A DNA stretch of 64,000 nucleotides, from contig CM058230.1 in NCBI GenBank assembly GCA_030180135.1, positions 28,666,067 to 28,730,066 on the forward strand, written 5' to 3'. Source of the stretch: Orychophragmus violaceus (lineage: Eukaryota > Streptophyta > Magnoliopsida > Brassicales > Brassicaceae). Below the pieces are notes generated by a model. That model saw only the letters and a program-made list of their open reading frames with translations. It did not search any database and was not told the DNA's origin. Below are positions 45,560 to 57,588 of this stretch, in pieces (positions within the stretch are counted from its first letter, which is position 1; each line of letters starts with the position of its first letter). Both the position numbers and the translations under genes were made by a program.

Positions 45560-46579
45560 ATGACTAGCACAAACAATCAAAACACTTTCTCGATCCGGTC
45601 TGTCCTTGAGATGGACAAGCTGAACGGATCAAATTTCTTGACTTGGTCGCGGAACCTGAGGCTAGTTCTCAGACAGGAGAGAAAGGACTATGTCCTTGAG
45701 AGAGCTCTCCCCGTGAGAATCGGGTCCAATGCTTCTCATGCAGTATATGATGCTTGGAATAAGCATTATAATGATGCGGTAGATGTGCGTGGTCTGATAT
45801 TGGCTACCATGGACTCAGACTTGCGGAAGCAATATGAGAACATGGAGTCGCCAATAGAGATGATCAGCAGCCTGAAATTGAAATTTCAGGAGCAGATAAG
45901 AGTGGAGAGATACCAGTTGGTTAAATCTCTCACTAGCTGCAAGCTACCAAATGATCATCCAGTGAGTCCTCATGTCAGTAAAATGATGGGTTACATTGAT
46001 AACCTGAGGAAACTGGATTATCCAGTTAGCCAAGAATTGGCAACTGAGATCATTCTGCAGTCAATGCCGTCAAGCTATGATAAGTTCAGAAGGAACTATA
46101 TCAAGAAAGGCTTAACGAAGACGCTGACTGAACTGCATGATATGCTCAAGACAGTTGAGCCAAACGTGAAGAGTACCCTGTACAATCTCATGAATGAGAA
46201 GGGTAGGTTTACTAAACCTAATGCTGACAAGGGTGAAGACAAAGTTGTCCAGATTTTGAATCATGGCAAGCGTGTGTCTTCTGAGCCCGAGTCAGATACC
46301 TCTTACGTTGGTAAGTGCTGCTACTGTAAGGAGACAGGGCATTGGAAGAGAAATTGCATTAAATTCATGGAAGATGATGAGGAGTTGAAGTTGATGTATG
46401 AGACTACTTCCTCAGGTATTCATGTTATTACTTCAAGTTCTACCTTAAAGGTATTGGATACTGGTTGTGGCACTGATATTTGTGATAATATGCAGAGCCT
46501 AAGCAACAGTAGAACGTTGAAGGAAGGACAAGTGAAACTACATGTCTGGAAGGAGCTTGGGATGCTGCCTCAGCCGTAG
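45560..46579 (+). CDS. copia E Gag (339 residues) ending in partial protease
   Basis: It starts MTSTNNQNTFSIRSVLEMDK, collinear with Gag of D and F. The Gag body (LNGSNFLTWSRNLRLVLRQE, PVSPHVSKMMGYIDNLRKLD) has no stops. The zinc knuckle CCYCKETGHWKRNC lies near residue 252. The protease start VLDTGCGTDIC is present, but a frame change after GQVKLH gives a short foreign tail and a stop at 46579. Gag forms the virus-like particle in the cytoplasm and packages RNA. A complete Gag without Pol resembles TR-GAG-type non-autonomous elements. Whether selection keeps it open is not tested here. Confidence 0.75.
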   Translation: MTSTNNQNTFSIRSVLEMDKLNGSNFLTWSRNLRLVLRQERKDYVLERALPVRIGSNASHAVYDAWNKHYNDAVDVRGLILATMDSDLRKQYENMESPIEMISSLKLKFQEQIRVERYQLVKSLTSCKLPNDHPVSPHVSKMMGYIDNLRKLDYPVSQELATEIILQSMPSSYDKFRRNYIKKGLTKTLTELHDMLKTVEPNVKSTLYNLMNEKGRFTKPNADKGEDKVVQILNHGKRVSSEPESDTSYVGKCCYCKETGHWKRNCIKFMEDDEELKLMYETTSSGIHVITSSSTLKVLDTGCGTDICDNMQSLSNSRTLKEGQVKLHVWKELGMLPQP

Positions 46580-48955
46580 GGTTTTTCACTTATAGATCCC
46601 TTTGAGGCTTGGTTTTGTATTAAGTAATTGCTACAATGTACCTGCTTTAAGCAGAGTTGTCTTTCATTTTCTTGTAAGAATTTGAATGTTTTGCATTATT
46701 GATAAAAGACAAGTTTTGTTCTTTTGATCTTAATGAAATATTAATTGTAGCACCCTATTCATGGAATGGGTTTTATATCTTAAACCAAAGAGTGCCTAAA
46801 TGTAACATAAATACCGAGAGGGCCTATCTTAGCCGAGCTAGAGAAAGGCCCAAAGGCTTATTGGACCTGGAACATACTCATGTATGTGTCCCAATGAGCA
46901 GTAATGCCAGAGAAAATCTCCTGTACTTCATTGTCTCTACTGATTACTTCAGTGAGTGTGACTGTGTTCATTTGATGAGACACAAGTCGGAATTCTTTGA
47001 CATGGTCGAAAGAGTTCCAGAATGAAGTATAGGATCTAAATGACAAAAGTATTAAGACTCTGGATTAAATCACGAGTGAGAATACTTAAGTCATTGATTG
47101 TGTGATCATCTGAATGAGTGTGAAATCGTTTCAAAGCTCATTTCTCCTGAAAACCTGAAGGTTTTTCTCTGAGAAAGAATCAGATCTTATTAGAAATGAT
47201 TAAAGATGAGTCACACGAATCTTCCATGATATTATTTAAGAATAACGCTCTAAAATATCTAAGTTTACACTGAAATAGTTCCACCAATATCAGTTGAAAG
47301 ACACCACGTAAATGTGGATTGGAATCGATCCAAATTAGTCTTTACTGAGTATTTGTAGTTGTACTACTTCGCTGGTTGTCCGAAGGAAACCAAGGCTTCT
47401 TACTTTTACGTCCATTCTGTTTTCTAAGAAGGGAAGTTATTTTCAAAGAAGAACAGTGGGAGTAAAAGTATAACTCGAAGAAATTCGAAAAATACAGGAG
47501 GCTGCTCAACCTGTTGAGGGAGAGCAGCGGAAGGATTTACAGATTTCTGTAGAATCTACACCTGTGGAGCCTTGTCCGAAGGAAACCAAGGCTTGTTACT
47601 TTTACGTCCATTCTGTTTTCTAAGAAGGGAAGTTATTTTCCAAGAAGAACAGTGGGAGTAAAAGTATAACTCGAAGAAATTCGAGAAATACAGGAGGCTG
47701 CTTTACCTATAAAGGGAGAGCAGCGGAAGGATTTACAGATTTCTGTAGAATCTACACCTGTGGAGCCTGAAGTTCGCAGATATGAATGAATCAGTTACTA
47801 ATCCGAGAGTGATTTCTCGTCATTAGTTGAACCTGATAATCATTGAAAGTTCGCATGATCTGATGATCATTAAAAGCGACGAATCTGCGAAATTCAAAGA
47901 AGCGAAAGTAAGCCCGGACTCCGAAAAATTACATTTTATGTAAGTTAGCTTCATCGATCCATTCATGGATGGAAGCAAACATATCGGAGTTGGAATCTTC
48001 GTTCTGTTGAAGTAGTCAAGGTTTTGACTTGAACAGGAACGAAGCGGAACTGTGTGTTTACTAATAGATAAGTGGGAGCAATATTGCATTTCTCAAAGTG
48101 TATGTCGATGACATACTGATTCTCGGATATAACGTCCCAATGCTGTAGTCGGTAAAGGACTAGCTTGGGAGTTGGTTTAATGATTGACATGGGTAAAGCC
48201 ACGTAGTTCTTGGATTTTGGATCTAAAGATAGAGATCCAAAAGAGCTGGTAGGACAAAGTCAGGATTCTTAAATTGACAAAGTCCTACACGTTTTGAGCA
48301 ATCCAAGAAGGGTTTTATGCCAATGTCACATGGCATTAAGTTAAGCAAGATACAGTATCCTACGATAACTGCTGAGCTTAAATGCATGGATAAGATTCCA
48401 GATGCGTCGGCAATTGGATCTATCATGTATGCCATGAAACATACTTGTTTGATGTTGCTTTAATGTTAAGCAAGACAAATAAAGACCAGTCAAATCCAGC
48501 AAAGAATCAAGTTTCCTAAAGTATGTCCTAAAGTATTTAAGGAATACTAAGGATAAGTTCTTGATTTACGGAGAAAGTGAGGTGCTATAAGTCGATAGAG
48601 TCTGAAAGGCAAGTTTCCAACAGACAAAGATGATTTCCGGTCACAGTCCGGTTATATCTTGTGTTTGTCTGGCGGTGCACGGCACTGTTGCTGACTCCAT
48701 GACTTAAGCTGAATCTTTCGCAGCTTGGGAAGCGGCGAAAGAGGTTGTTTGGAAAGAAGAGTTCATCACTGAACTTGATGTGATTCCCAGCATAGATGAG
48801 ACTAGCTGCACATCAGAGGTCCAAACACCTTGAGATAAATGACAGAGATGTTAAGTAGATCAGCAAGTTTCAACAAATGAGAACGTTGCTAATCTATTAA
48901 CGAAGCCACTCCTTAGCCCTAAGCACGAGTCACGGACTGTAGCTGTAGGATAAGT
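46580..48955 (+). pseudogene. copia E Pol remnant
   Basis: Recognisable but broken pieces collinear with F: protease end (about 46600), integrase patches (LSRARERPKGLLDLEHTHVC near 46830; TDYFSECDCVHLMRHKSEFF near 46945), and RT and RNase H patches (VYVDDILILGY in a shifted frame near 48097; TEAESFAA near 48700). The tail LTKPLLSPKHESRTVAVG is at about 48900-48950. Long blocks of integrase and RT are deleted or shifted, and no open frame exceeds about 110 codons on plus. It cannot encode enzymes. Confidence 0.8.
47376..47767 (+). repeat. 196-bp tandem duplication in copia E
   Basis: TTGTCCGAAGGAAACCAAGG recurs at 47376 and 47572, and the two copies stay nearly identical for 196 bp. The period is not a multiple of three, so it also breaks the frame. 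It is not seen in D or F. Confidence 0.9.
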
Positions 48956-49826
48956 GAAGTTAAGATATAGTCTTAATTTCAGTGGGAGTTAGTAAAGGGC
49001 TTTATTTAGTTATTGATATGTTCTTGTAAAACATTTGAGATGTTTAATAATGAAATTATTATTTCAAGATTATTTTAACTGTGATGAAATAATCGTTCCA
49101 AAATGATATGAACCATTTTATAGGTCATCGAAGTAAATGACTTGATCTTGAGTCATCGAAGTCATTTAGCTTGATCATGAGACCCTATATTTGATAGATG
49201 GCTTATATCATCCTGTCCCTAGTTGAAGGTTGTTGAAATTGGAACACCAACAACCGTGTGAGACTGGATTGGTACGTGACTTATGACAAAGTCTCAGTGT
49301 GTCATAGATGCGCGGCATCAAAGTCAGTACATAGGTGTATGTTGGGGAACATACGACCGGAAAAGACCCGCTTATGAGAACTCTTCAGGATATTTATATC
49401 AGTGTCATAAAAGATTCTCACTACGACTATAGAGTATAGTCCTTAGACCTGAGTTTGCATGCATGTGACTGCACATGGACTGATGCACTTTGATCATTGT
49501 CTAACGCTATCGTTCTGCGATAGTTATAAGGACCTTGTTTGGGTACATTATGAAATGAGTAGTTTACAGTGATGGAACAAGACGGAATGTGTCCCTCCAA
49601 TATAAATGGAGTGAATATCTCTAGGCCAATCGGAGATTTGAATACTGGAAAATGCTTGGCCATGCTCAAACGGACTGTCCCGAGTCGTTTGGATTGTCAG
49701 TATCGAATCAGAGTCCGATGAACAAGATTAGGCTTTATAAGGATGACACCAATCTTGCCTTATGACTAATCGAGATATTGTGACAAAAGGATTATGAATA
49801 CAGAGATTCCAGTACAAGTGGGAGAT
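48956..49826 (+). other. copia E 3' untranslated region
   Basis: It starts with GTGGGAG-type purine blocks, holds the conserved hairpin GACTATAGAGTATAGTC (49425-49441) and ends with AAGTGGGAGAT, the polypurine tract before the 3' LTR. Confidence 0.75.
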
Positions 49827-50497
49827 TGTTGGAATTGTGTCCAGTAATCTCGGTACTGTCTCTAGAAAGTAAGAGTATGTCAATGATCAGACATAAGTCA
49901 TATAATACTGGGGGTCATGATGGCTTGCTAGAGTCCGCTCATGATCTATAAGTCTTGGACTTATTGCCTTTATTATATGATCCCATATGGGTCACACGCC
50001 TAAGCTAACAGGAAAATGTGTAGGAACGGTTTAGCAGAAGTACGGTAAAAGTGCTAGGCATTTACTGTACTTAGAGAGAATAAAACGGTTTAGGCACTGT
50101 GTGTCGATCGATACACAAGGGGTGTCGATCGACACAGTGCGCGAATACCGTCGAGTTAATTGGTGTTTGGGCCAAATGGCCCAAACGGAACCGGACAAGT
50201 TTTATGAGATAAAACTCGAGTTCAGAACCATTAACCCTAGTTGATTAGCCGAAAACTCTCTCTCTCTGCGCCGAGTTCCCCTGGTGGTCTAGCAGCCGTT
50301 TTCTGTGATCGCGTGTGTGAACCTCTGGAGGATTCATCTCTCGGTGTTTCTCTGATCTCAGACATACCATCTCTTTCCGCTGCAAACAGGTATAAGGTGA
50401 GATCATCATTTGTTTCTATTCGAGAAGAACCTAGATCAGCATGTTTAGGATGATATGAATCAGAGAATTGAATCAGGATCAACTAAACATTCCTTCA
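49827..50497 (+). repeat. copia E 3' LTR
   Basis: 671 bp, three differences from the 5' copy, two of them within the last 20 bases. TSD TCACT follows. Confidence 0.95.
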
Positions 50498-50502
50498 TCA
50501 CT

Positions 50503-53500
50503 ATATCACGAATCAGGTGATACCTTCTCATAATGTGTTTGGATTTCTGATGATGTCTCGGTTCCTTGGCTTGAGCAATTGCACCATTGTTGTCACAATA
50601 CAGTGCTAGAGGCTCAGTGGCATTTGGGAATACACCGAGTTCAATCAAGAAGTTCCTTATCCAAACTCCTTCCTTCGCAGCTTCCGAAGCAGCGATGTAT
50701 TCAGCTTCAGTTGTGGAATCTGCCACGGTGCTCTGCTTGGAGCTTTTCCAACTTACTGCACCGCCATTCAGACAGAAGATGTAACCAGACTGTGACCGGA
50801 AATCATCTTTATCTGTCTGAAAACTTGCATCCGTGAATCCACTGATTTCAAGCACTTCACTTCCTCCGTAAACCAAGAACTTATCCTTAGTATTCCTCAA
50901 ATACTTCAGGATATTCTTTACGGCAATCCAGTGACTCTCACCTGGATTAGACTGGTACCTACTCGTCATGCTTAGTGCATAAGCAACATCAGGACGAGTA
51001 CAGATCATGGCATACATGATAGATCCTATAGCCGAAGCATAAGGAATCCTACTCATGCGCTTAAGCTCATCAGGTGTTTTAGGACACTGATCCTTGCTTA
51101 GTGTAGCACCATGTATCATTGGCGTGAACCCCTTCTTGGATTTATCCATTCCGAATCGATGCAGGACTTTATCTATATAAGCATCTTGACAAAGTCCAAT
51201 CAGCTTTTTAGATCTGTCTCTAAAGATTCGGATTCCAAGAACATATGCGGCTTCACCCATGTCCTTCATGGAAAAACAACTTCCCAGCCAGTCTTTAACA
51301 GACTTCAGCATTGGAATATCATTTCCAAGAAGCAATATGTCATCGACATATAGGATAAGAAACGCCACTTTGCTCCCACTAGTTTTCTTATACACACATT
51401 GTTCCTCTTGGTTTCTGATGAAGTCAAAGTTCTTTATTGCTTCATCAAAACGAAGATTCCAACTCCTCGATGCTTGCTTCAATCCATAAATGGATTTGTG
51501 AAGCTTGCATACTTTCCCAGTATTCTTAGGATCAATGTAACCGTCAGGTTGTGTCATATACACATCCTCCTCCAAGATTCCATTCAGGAAGGCGGTTTTC
51601 ACATCCATCTGCCAAATCTCATAGTCATAATAAGCGGCAGTCGCTAGGAGAATCCGAATTGATTTCATCATGACCACTGGTGAATAGGTTTCATCATAGT
51701 CTATACCATGAATTTGCTTGAAACCTTTTGCCACCAACCTGGCCTTGTAAATCTGGACATTTCCATCCACGTCTATCTTCTTCTTGAAGATCCATTTACA
51801 CTCGATGGCTTTAGAGCCAGAGGGTAAGTCAACCAGTGAAAACACTCGGTTGACAGACATGGAGTCCATCTCGGATTCAGTGGCTTCACGCCACTTTAAG
51901 GAGTCAGGGCCCATCATGGCTTCTTCAAAGTTCGAGGGTTCATCACCGTCAATGATCAAAAGATCATAGCAATTAGTCACAAGGAATCCCTGATATCTAT
52001 CAGGTTCCTGACGGATCCTTCCGGATCTTCGAACTTCAGGTACTGCAGGTTCAGGTTCTATTACAGCTTCATGTAATTCATCCTGCTGTTCTTCCTCATT
52101 AGGTTGAACAGGTTCCTGTCCTTCTTGAATTTCATCAAGTTGTACCTTACTCCCACTATCTTTTCTAGAGAGAAACTCCCTTTCAAGAAAAGTACAATCC
52201 CGAGCAACAAAGATTTTGTTCTCGGATCGCAGATAGAAGTAATAAGCCTTGGTATCCCTAGGATAACCAATGAAGTAGCATTTGTCAGATTTTGGTGTAA
52301 GCTTGTCTGAGATTAATCTTTTGACATAGGCTTCACAACCCCAAATTCTGAGAAAAGACATTGCTGGAGCTTTTCCAGTCCATATCTCATATGGTGTCTT
52401 TGCTACTGCCTTTGATGGCACTCTGTTCAGTGTGAACGTTGCGGTGAGCAAAGCATATCCCCAAAGGGATATAGGAAGGTCTGTGTGACTCATCATGGAT
52501 CGGACCATATCTAACAATGTCCGATTCCTTCTCTCAGAAACACCATTCCACTGAGGTGTTCCAGGAGGTGTGAGTTGGGAGATAATCCCACACTCACTCA
52601 GATGATCACGAAATTCCTGGCTCAAGTATTCTCCTCCTCGGTCCGACCGAAGAGCCTTAATACTTTTACCAAGCTGGTTCTGTACTTCATTCTGGAATTC
52701 TTTGAACTTTTCAAAGGTTTCCGACTTATGTTTCCTCAAGTAGACATATCCATATCTACTGAAATCATCAGTGAATGTAATGAAGTACTGAAAGTTTCCT
52801 CTAGCACTTGTGGACATTGGGCCACACACGTCAGTATGTATCAGGCCCAATAGTTCACTGGCCCTTTCTGTGGGTTTATTGAAAGGGGCCCGTGTCATTT
52901 TGCCCATTAGGCAAGATTCGCATTGCTCACAAGACTCAAAGCAAATGAGCCCAAGAGTCCATTTGAATGGAGCCTCTTGACGCGTTTCTCACTAATGTGC
53001 CCCAAACGACAATGCCAGAGAAACGTTTCATTTTCTTCGTTAGATTTGAACCGTTTTGTATTTATGTTATATACTGGAGCAGATTGATCCAGCATGTACA
53101 GCCCATTTATAAGAGGGGCACAGCCATAGAACATATCATTGAGATTAAAGGAACACAATTTATTCTTAATAGAAAAATCAAATCCTTGCAAATCCAACAA
53201 TGAAACTGAAATGATATTTCTGCTTATAGCAGGTACAAAATAACAATTCTCAAGTTCTAAAATCAATCCAGAAGGTAAAGACAACAAGTAAGTGCCAACG
53301 GCCAGTGCTGGAACCTTCGCTCCATTGCCAACCCGCAACTCTACTTGCCCTTGCTTCAACCTTCTACTGTTGCTGAGCGCCTGCATATTAGTACAAATAT
53401 GAGCCCCACATCCAGTATCTAATACCCAAGTGGTATTATCAGAAGTAGTAGTATTTACTTCAATAACAAAAATACCTGAAGATTTAGTCTCCAAGGACTT

Positions 53501-54325
53501 CTTCTTCTTCAGACTTTCCTGGTATTTCTTACAGTCCCTGCGGTAATGCCCTGCCTCTTTACAAAAGTGACAAATGTCAGAAGGCCCAGCTTTGGACACG
53601 GGCTTGGGCTTGGCGTTTTCATTGCTGACTGCTTTGTCCTTTCCCTTGTCTGCAGCGGATTTCTTGAAACCCTTGCCCTTCTGCACCATGAGTACAGACG
53701 ACTCCTTGGCTTTCTTCAGATTAGGTTCTGCAGTCTTGAGCATACCATGTAGCTCAGGCAAAGTCTTTATCAACCCATGCATATTATAGTTAAAAATGAA
53801 CTGGTCATATGCAGGAGTAAGAGACTGCAGAACGATATCACAAGCAAGCTCTTAGCTTATAGGACAGTCGAGCCTAGTCAAATGATCGAGATAACCCATC
53901 ATTTTCAGAACATGTGGACTCAGTGCTGCATCCTTAGCCATTTTACAGTCCAAGAGATTCTTAACAGTTTGGAATCTCTCTGTACGAGCCTGCTCCTGAA
54001 ACAACGCTTTCAGATTTGCCATCAGCTCCATGGGACAAGTCAGGCCTTCCCACTGCATCTGCAGTTCGGGAGCCATTGTCGCCAACATCAGGCAAATCAC
54101 GTCATTAGCATCTGAAGAATGCGTATCCCAAGCATTTTTCACAGCTTGTGCGGCATTATTCGCAGGTCTAGGTTGGAGAACTCTTTCAAGGACATAAGCC
54201 TTCTTCTCCTGCCTGAGCACAAGTCTCAGGTTCCTGGACCAGTTCAGGAAGTTTGATCCGTTCAGTTTGTCCTTCTCAAGGGCAGACCGGATCGAGAAAG
54301 TGTTTTGTGTTGTTGTGCTTGACAT
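50503..54325 (-). pseudogene. copia D Gag-Pol, main part
   Basis: Start ATG at 54325 (MSSTTTQNTFSIRSALEKDK). Gag is cut by TAA at 53852-53854, where copia F has a glutamine codon in ISQELAT. The frame goes on through the zinc knuckle CHFCKEAGHYRRDC (near 53550), protease WVLDTGCGAHIC (near 53420) and WHCRLGHISEKRV (near 53010). A one-base loss near 52941 in the GSFDFES block shifts the frame. The new frame is open over the integrase core (HTDVCGPM, SDRGGEYLSQEF, GVSERRNRTLL), RT (LVAKGFKQIHGIDYDETYSP; YVDDILLLGND) and RNase H (GFTDASFQTDKDD; STTEAEYIAASEA) until copia E at 50502. The last codons lie at 43114-43249. Confidence 0.93.
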
Positions 54326-55936
54326 AGCTGAAAATATGAGACAATAGAGTTTTAGTTATTTAGTTCATAAAAGAGTAATCTTAAAACTTATAAGAAAACT
54401 CGCATTGCATTCAAAATTTCTTTGTTTAACCTCATAAGAATGCAATGATTCCGAGACCCACGTTCAGCTAAATCCAAAGTGGGCCACTGGCCGTCACCCG
54501 GAATTAGCTTTACTTGGTAAGCATACACACAGCTAGTTATATCTCATATAACTCTCGGTTGTGAATTGGACCCGAGGCCCAAATTCACCAGATGTCTCAA
54601 GGCCCGGGACTCCCGATGGCCCAGTCAAGGAAACCAATCTCTTACAGCCAAATAATCACTAAAATCTGGGACTCCCAATGAAATTAGTGACTATATACTA
54701 CTTTACTTATGCGAAAACAGATACCTCACACTGTAAGCCATATCTGTAATCGAATAAGCGTTAAGTAGCTGACAAGATTGGAAAGACATCCAAGCTTGAT
54801 ATTGTTTTTGAGGATTTTAAGTTTTATTTCCAAAAATAAAAGATTACTATTTTGGGAAACTTACTTATTTTAGAAACTTTCTAAATTTAGTAACATACTA
54901 AAAATAGAAATTTCTAATTTAATATTTTATTAAATATTTTGGGTTGGGTCACAAATTATAGGCCCAATTCTTGGCCCAAGACCATAGAATTCCAGCTGGC
55001 CCAATAATTTGACATAACCGATCCGGTTTATTAATTCTGGTCCAAGACCAAATTAACTATCAAAACCATCGGTTATTTACTAAACCAGACCAGCTCTAAA
55101 TTATTTGGTCAAACCAAATCAAACTTAGACCAGCCTTTGGTTTAGGTTAAAATTCAATTTTGAATTTCAATCCGGTTTAACCAGAAATTAAATAATACCA
55201 TGTATTAAATAATTTTCCAGCAAACCGCGATTCGGGTTAACCGCTTGAACCACCAATTAAATTGGATCGGTTCAGTTAAATCCAAAACCGGGAAGAAACA
55301 CCTAGTGTTTTAGCCAATTTGATTTAACTTGCGGTTTAAGGCTTTAAACACACGATTAACCGCCAATTAAATGGACCGGTTTAATCGGTGTGGTTTTGGG
55401 CAACGAACCGCGAAGCTCGGTTTAACCGATTGACTATTCGCGGGACGTAAAATTTAACGGGTCAAACGATCGGATCCAAGATCCAACTCGGCCCATTAAC
55501 GCAATCGAGACCTAGCGGCTGCTCACGATCGCTAACGATCGATCATCGCACGGCCACACACACGGACGATCACACGCACGGCACACGCATGATCCGACCT
55601 AGCCTCACGATCTTTGATCGATCTCGGCCAACTGATCACGCGGCCCATGCGATCGTCGATCCACCCAATCGATCGGCCCTTACATCACGATCACAAAGGA
55701 TCGGTCTTTGCGGCACCCGATCAATCGGCATGATCACGCGGTCCCTCTCTCGGCACATTGTCTTCGATCGACAATGATAACACGGTCGATAATACAACCA
55801 AGCCGAGACATAATCATGATCATAACAAGATCATTATGCGATTAGGGTTTAAATGATTTTAATCAATTTTATTCCTTAATTGATTCAAAAACCATTAAAA
55901 TCATATGATCCAATTTCACAAGAAACCTAAAACCTA
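54326..55936 (-). other. copia D untranslated leader
   Basis: A long non-coding leader between primer site and gag, as in E and F. It is rich in CGATCG and GATCGATC strings at 55500-55790, but those are not clearly phased at 21 bp. Confidence 0.65.
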
Positions 55937-55949
55937 GGCTCTGATACCA
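55937..55949 (-). promoter_or_regulatory. copia D primer binding site
   Basis: Minus-strand TGGTATCAGAGCC complements initiator tRNA(Met). It is separated from the 5' LTR by one base. Confidence 0.9.
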
Positions 55950-55950
55950 C

Positions 55951-56626
55951 TGAAGGATTATGGTGTTTGTTCAAGGTTTAATTCCCATATTTCAACCTAA
56001 CACATAATCTTAACAGATCTAGGTTCTTGCAAAACGAATCATAAAACCAACCAAACCTGGATCATTACCTTTCAGATTGCAGCGGATAATTGATGGTAAT
56101 GATGAAATCAGTTAGAACAGATGAACAACCTGCTCCTCCTATGGTATCCACACTCTTACAAGCCGGGATGGCTGCTAGACCAAAGAGATGGATCAGAGAG
56201 AGAGTTCGAGAGAGAGATGGATCGCAGCCACCAAAAAGAAATCGCAAGCCTTAGTGTCTCAACCCTAGGTTGGCGATTTTTAGCTCTCTCATTAATGGGC
56301 CCAAGTCATTAGACTAATGGCTCATTAATCTTTTGGACCCAAGACACAAATCAGACAAAAGCCTGCATTTTGTCTGGCCCAATTCTCTGATTCAATACAG
56401 TAAATGCCATTGCATCTTACCGTATTAATTCCATTTAACTTTCCCGTTAGCTATGGTGTGTGACCCTTTGGGATCATGCAATACTGGTAATAAGTCCTAA
56501 ACTTATAGATCATGAGCGGGCTCTAGCAAGTCATCATGATCACCCAGTATTTATGACTTATGTCTGATCTCGACATTTATCATACTTTCTAGAGATAGTA
56601 CAGTAGATTTCAGGACATTCCCAACA
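55951..56626 (-). repeat. copia D 5' LTR
   Basis: 676 bp. It contains the TCATGA...TCATGA pair with 24-bp offset that is also seen in E. Confidence 0.95.
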
Positions 56627-56631
56627 CTGAT

Positions 56632-57588
56632 GTCGATGCTAATGCGGCTAGCGCATCGGCTGCAGTGTTTTCACCTCGTGGGATTCATGCTAGATCGAAG
56701 AATTCGATCTGTTCGGCCAATGTATGGACTACCCGTAGGTATGCTTCCATTCGTTCGTCTTTGGCCTCGTAGTCGCCATGATATTGGCTTGTGACCAGTT
56801 GGGAATCGCTGAAGGCATTTACTTCTCGGGCTCCTATTGCTATTGCAAGTCTAAGCCCGGCTATCAGCGCTTCGTATTCTGCCTCGTTATTAGATGCGGC
56901 GAAGCCCAATCTAAACGATTATTCTAATACTTCACCCGTTGGGGAGACTAATTTCACTCCGACTCCGGACCCTTGTCTTGAGGAAGCTCCATCGACGTAG
57001 AGTTTCCATCTTTGGGCCGAAGTCGGGTCGAGTTCTATAGTCGGAGGGAGCTCGATTATTAAATATGCCAGTACTTGTGCTTTTAGGCATGTTCGAGCTT
57101 TGTATTTGATGTCGTACTCGCTGAGTTCGATAGCCCATTTGACCAATCGACCTGATTGGCTTGGACTGTGAAGGATGGTTCTCAGTGGCTGAGAGGTCAT
57201 CACTATTATCGAGTGCGATTGAAAATACGGTCGGAGTTTCCGAGCCGATGTTACTAGCGCCAAGGCGAGCTTTTCCATGGCGGGGTATCTTGTTTCAGCA
57301 TCGATCAAGGTCTTACTGATGTAATACACCGGCCGTTGTTCGTTTTGTTCTTCGCGAACCAGGACTCCACTTACTGCTGCCGTCGAGACAGCTAGGTAGA
57401 GATAAAGGGGTTCTCCTTCTACTGGTTTCGCCAGTATGGTTGGTTCGCTTAAGTAAGTTTTGAGCTGAGTGAATGCCTCTTCACACTTTTCGTCCCAAAG
57501 GAACTTTTTGTTTGCTTTGAGCAAGTGATAGAAGGGTAGACATTTATCAGTCGACCTCGAGATGAAGCGATTCAGAGCAGCTATTTTG
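56632..57588 (-). pseudogene. gypsy Pol: RT end, RNase H and second (archaeal-type) RNase H
   Basis: From 57588 down: KIAALNRFISRSTDKCLPFY, FLWDEKCEEAFTQLKTYLSE (RT connection), PLYLYLAVSTAAVSGVLVRE and KTLIDAETRYPAMEKLALAL (RNase H). Then comes WKLYVDGASSRQGSGVGVKL (second RNase H with Asp), a TAA at 56919-56921, SNNEAEYEALIAGLRLAIAI with Glu, and AFSDSQLVTSQ with Asp. A TGA at 56685-56687 precedes IPRGENTAADA. Both stops fit CAA and CGA in the ancestor. The dual RNase H layout is diagnostic of Tat-type gypsy elements. The RT core is cut off by copia F. Confidence 0.9.

Larger units (their letters stand above)
43250..50497 (+). mobile_element. Ty1/copia-derived element E, nested in D, gag kept and pol decayed
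   Basis: 671-bp LTRs (43250-43920 and 49827-50497) differ at three positions by eye. Target duplication TCACT is at 43245-43249 and 50498-50502. Primer site TGGTATCAGAGCC is at 43922-43934. An open gag (45560-46579) is followed by a heavily broken pol remnant, a 196-bp tandem duplication and a 3' UTR like those of D and F. High LTR identity with a ruined pol suggests trans-mobilisation. Confidence 0.95.
41605..56626 (-). mobile_element. Ty1/copia retrotransposon D, full length, split by copia E
   Basis: LTRs 41605-42279 (675 bp) and 55951-56626 (676 bp) differ by three substitutions and one single-base indel by eye. Target duplication CTGAT is at 41600-41604 and 56627-56631, inside the gypsy pol. 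The primer site TGGTATCAGAGCC is on minus at 55937-55949, one base from the LTR. Without copia E and its TSD the element is about 7.8 kb, with a long leader (54326-55950) and a long 3' UTR. Confidence 0.97.
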
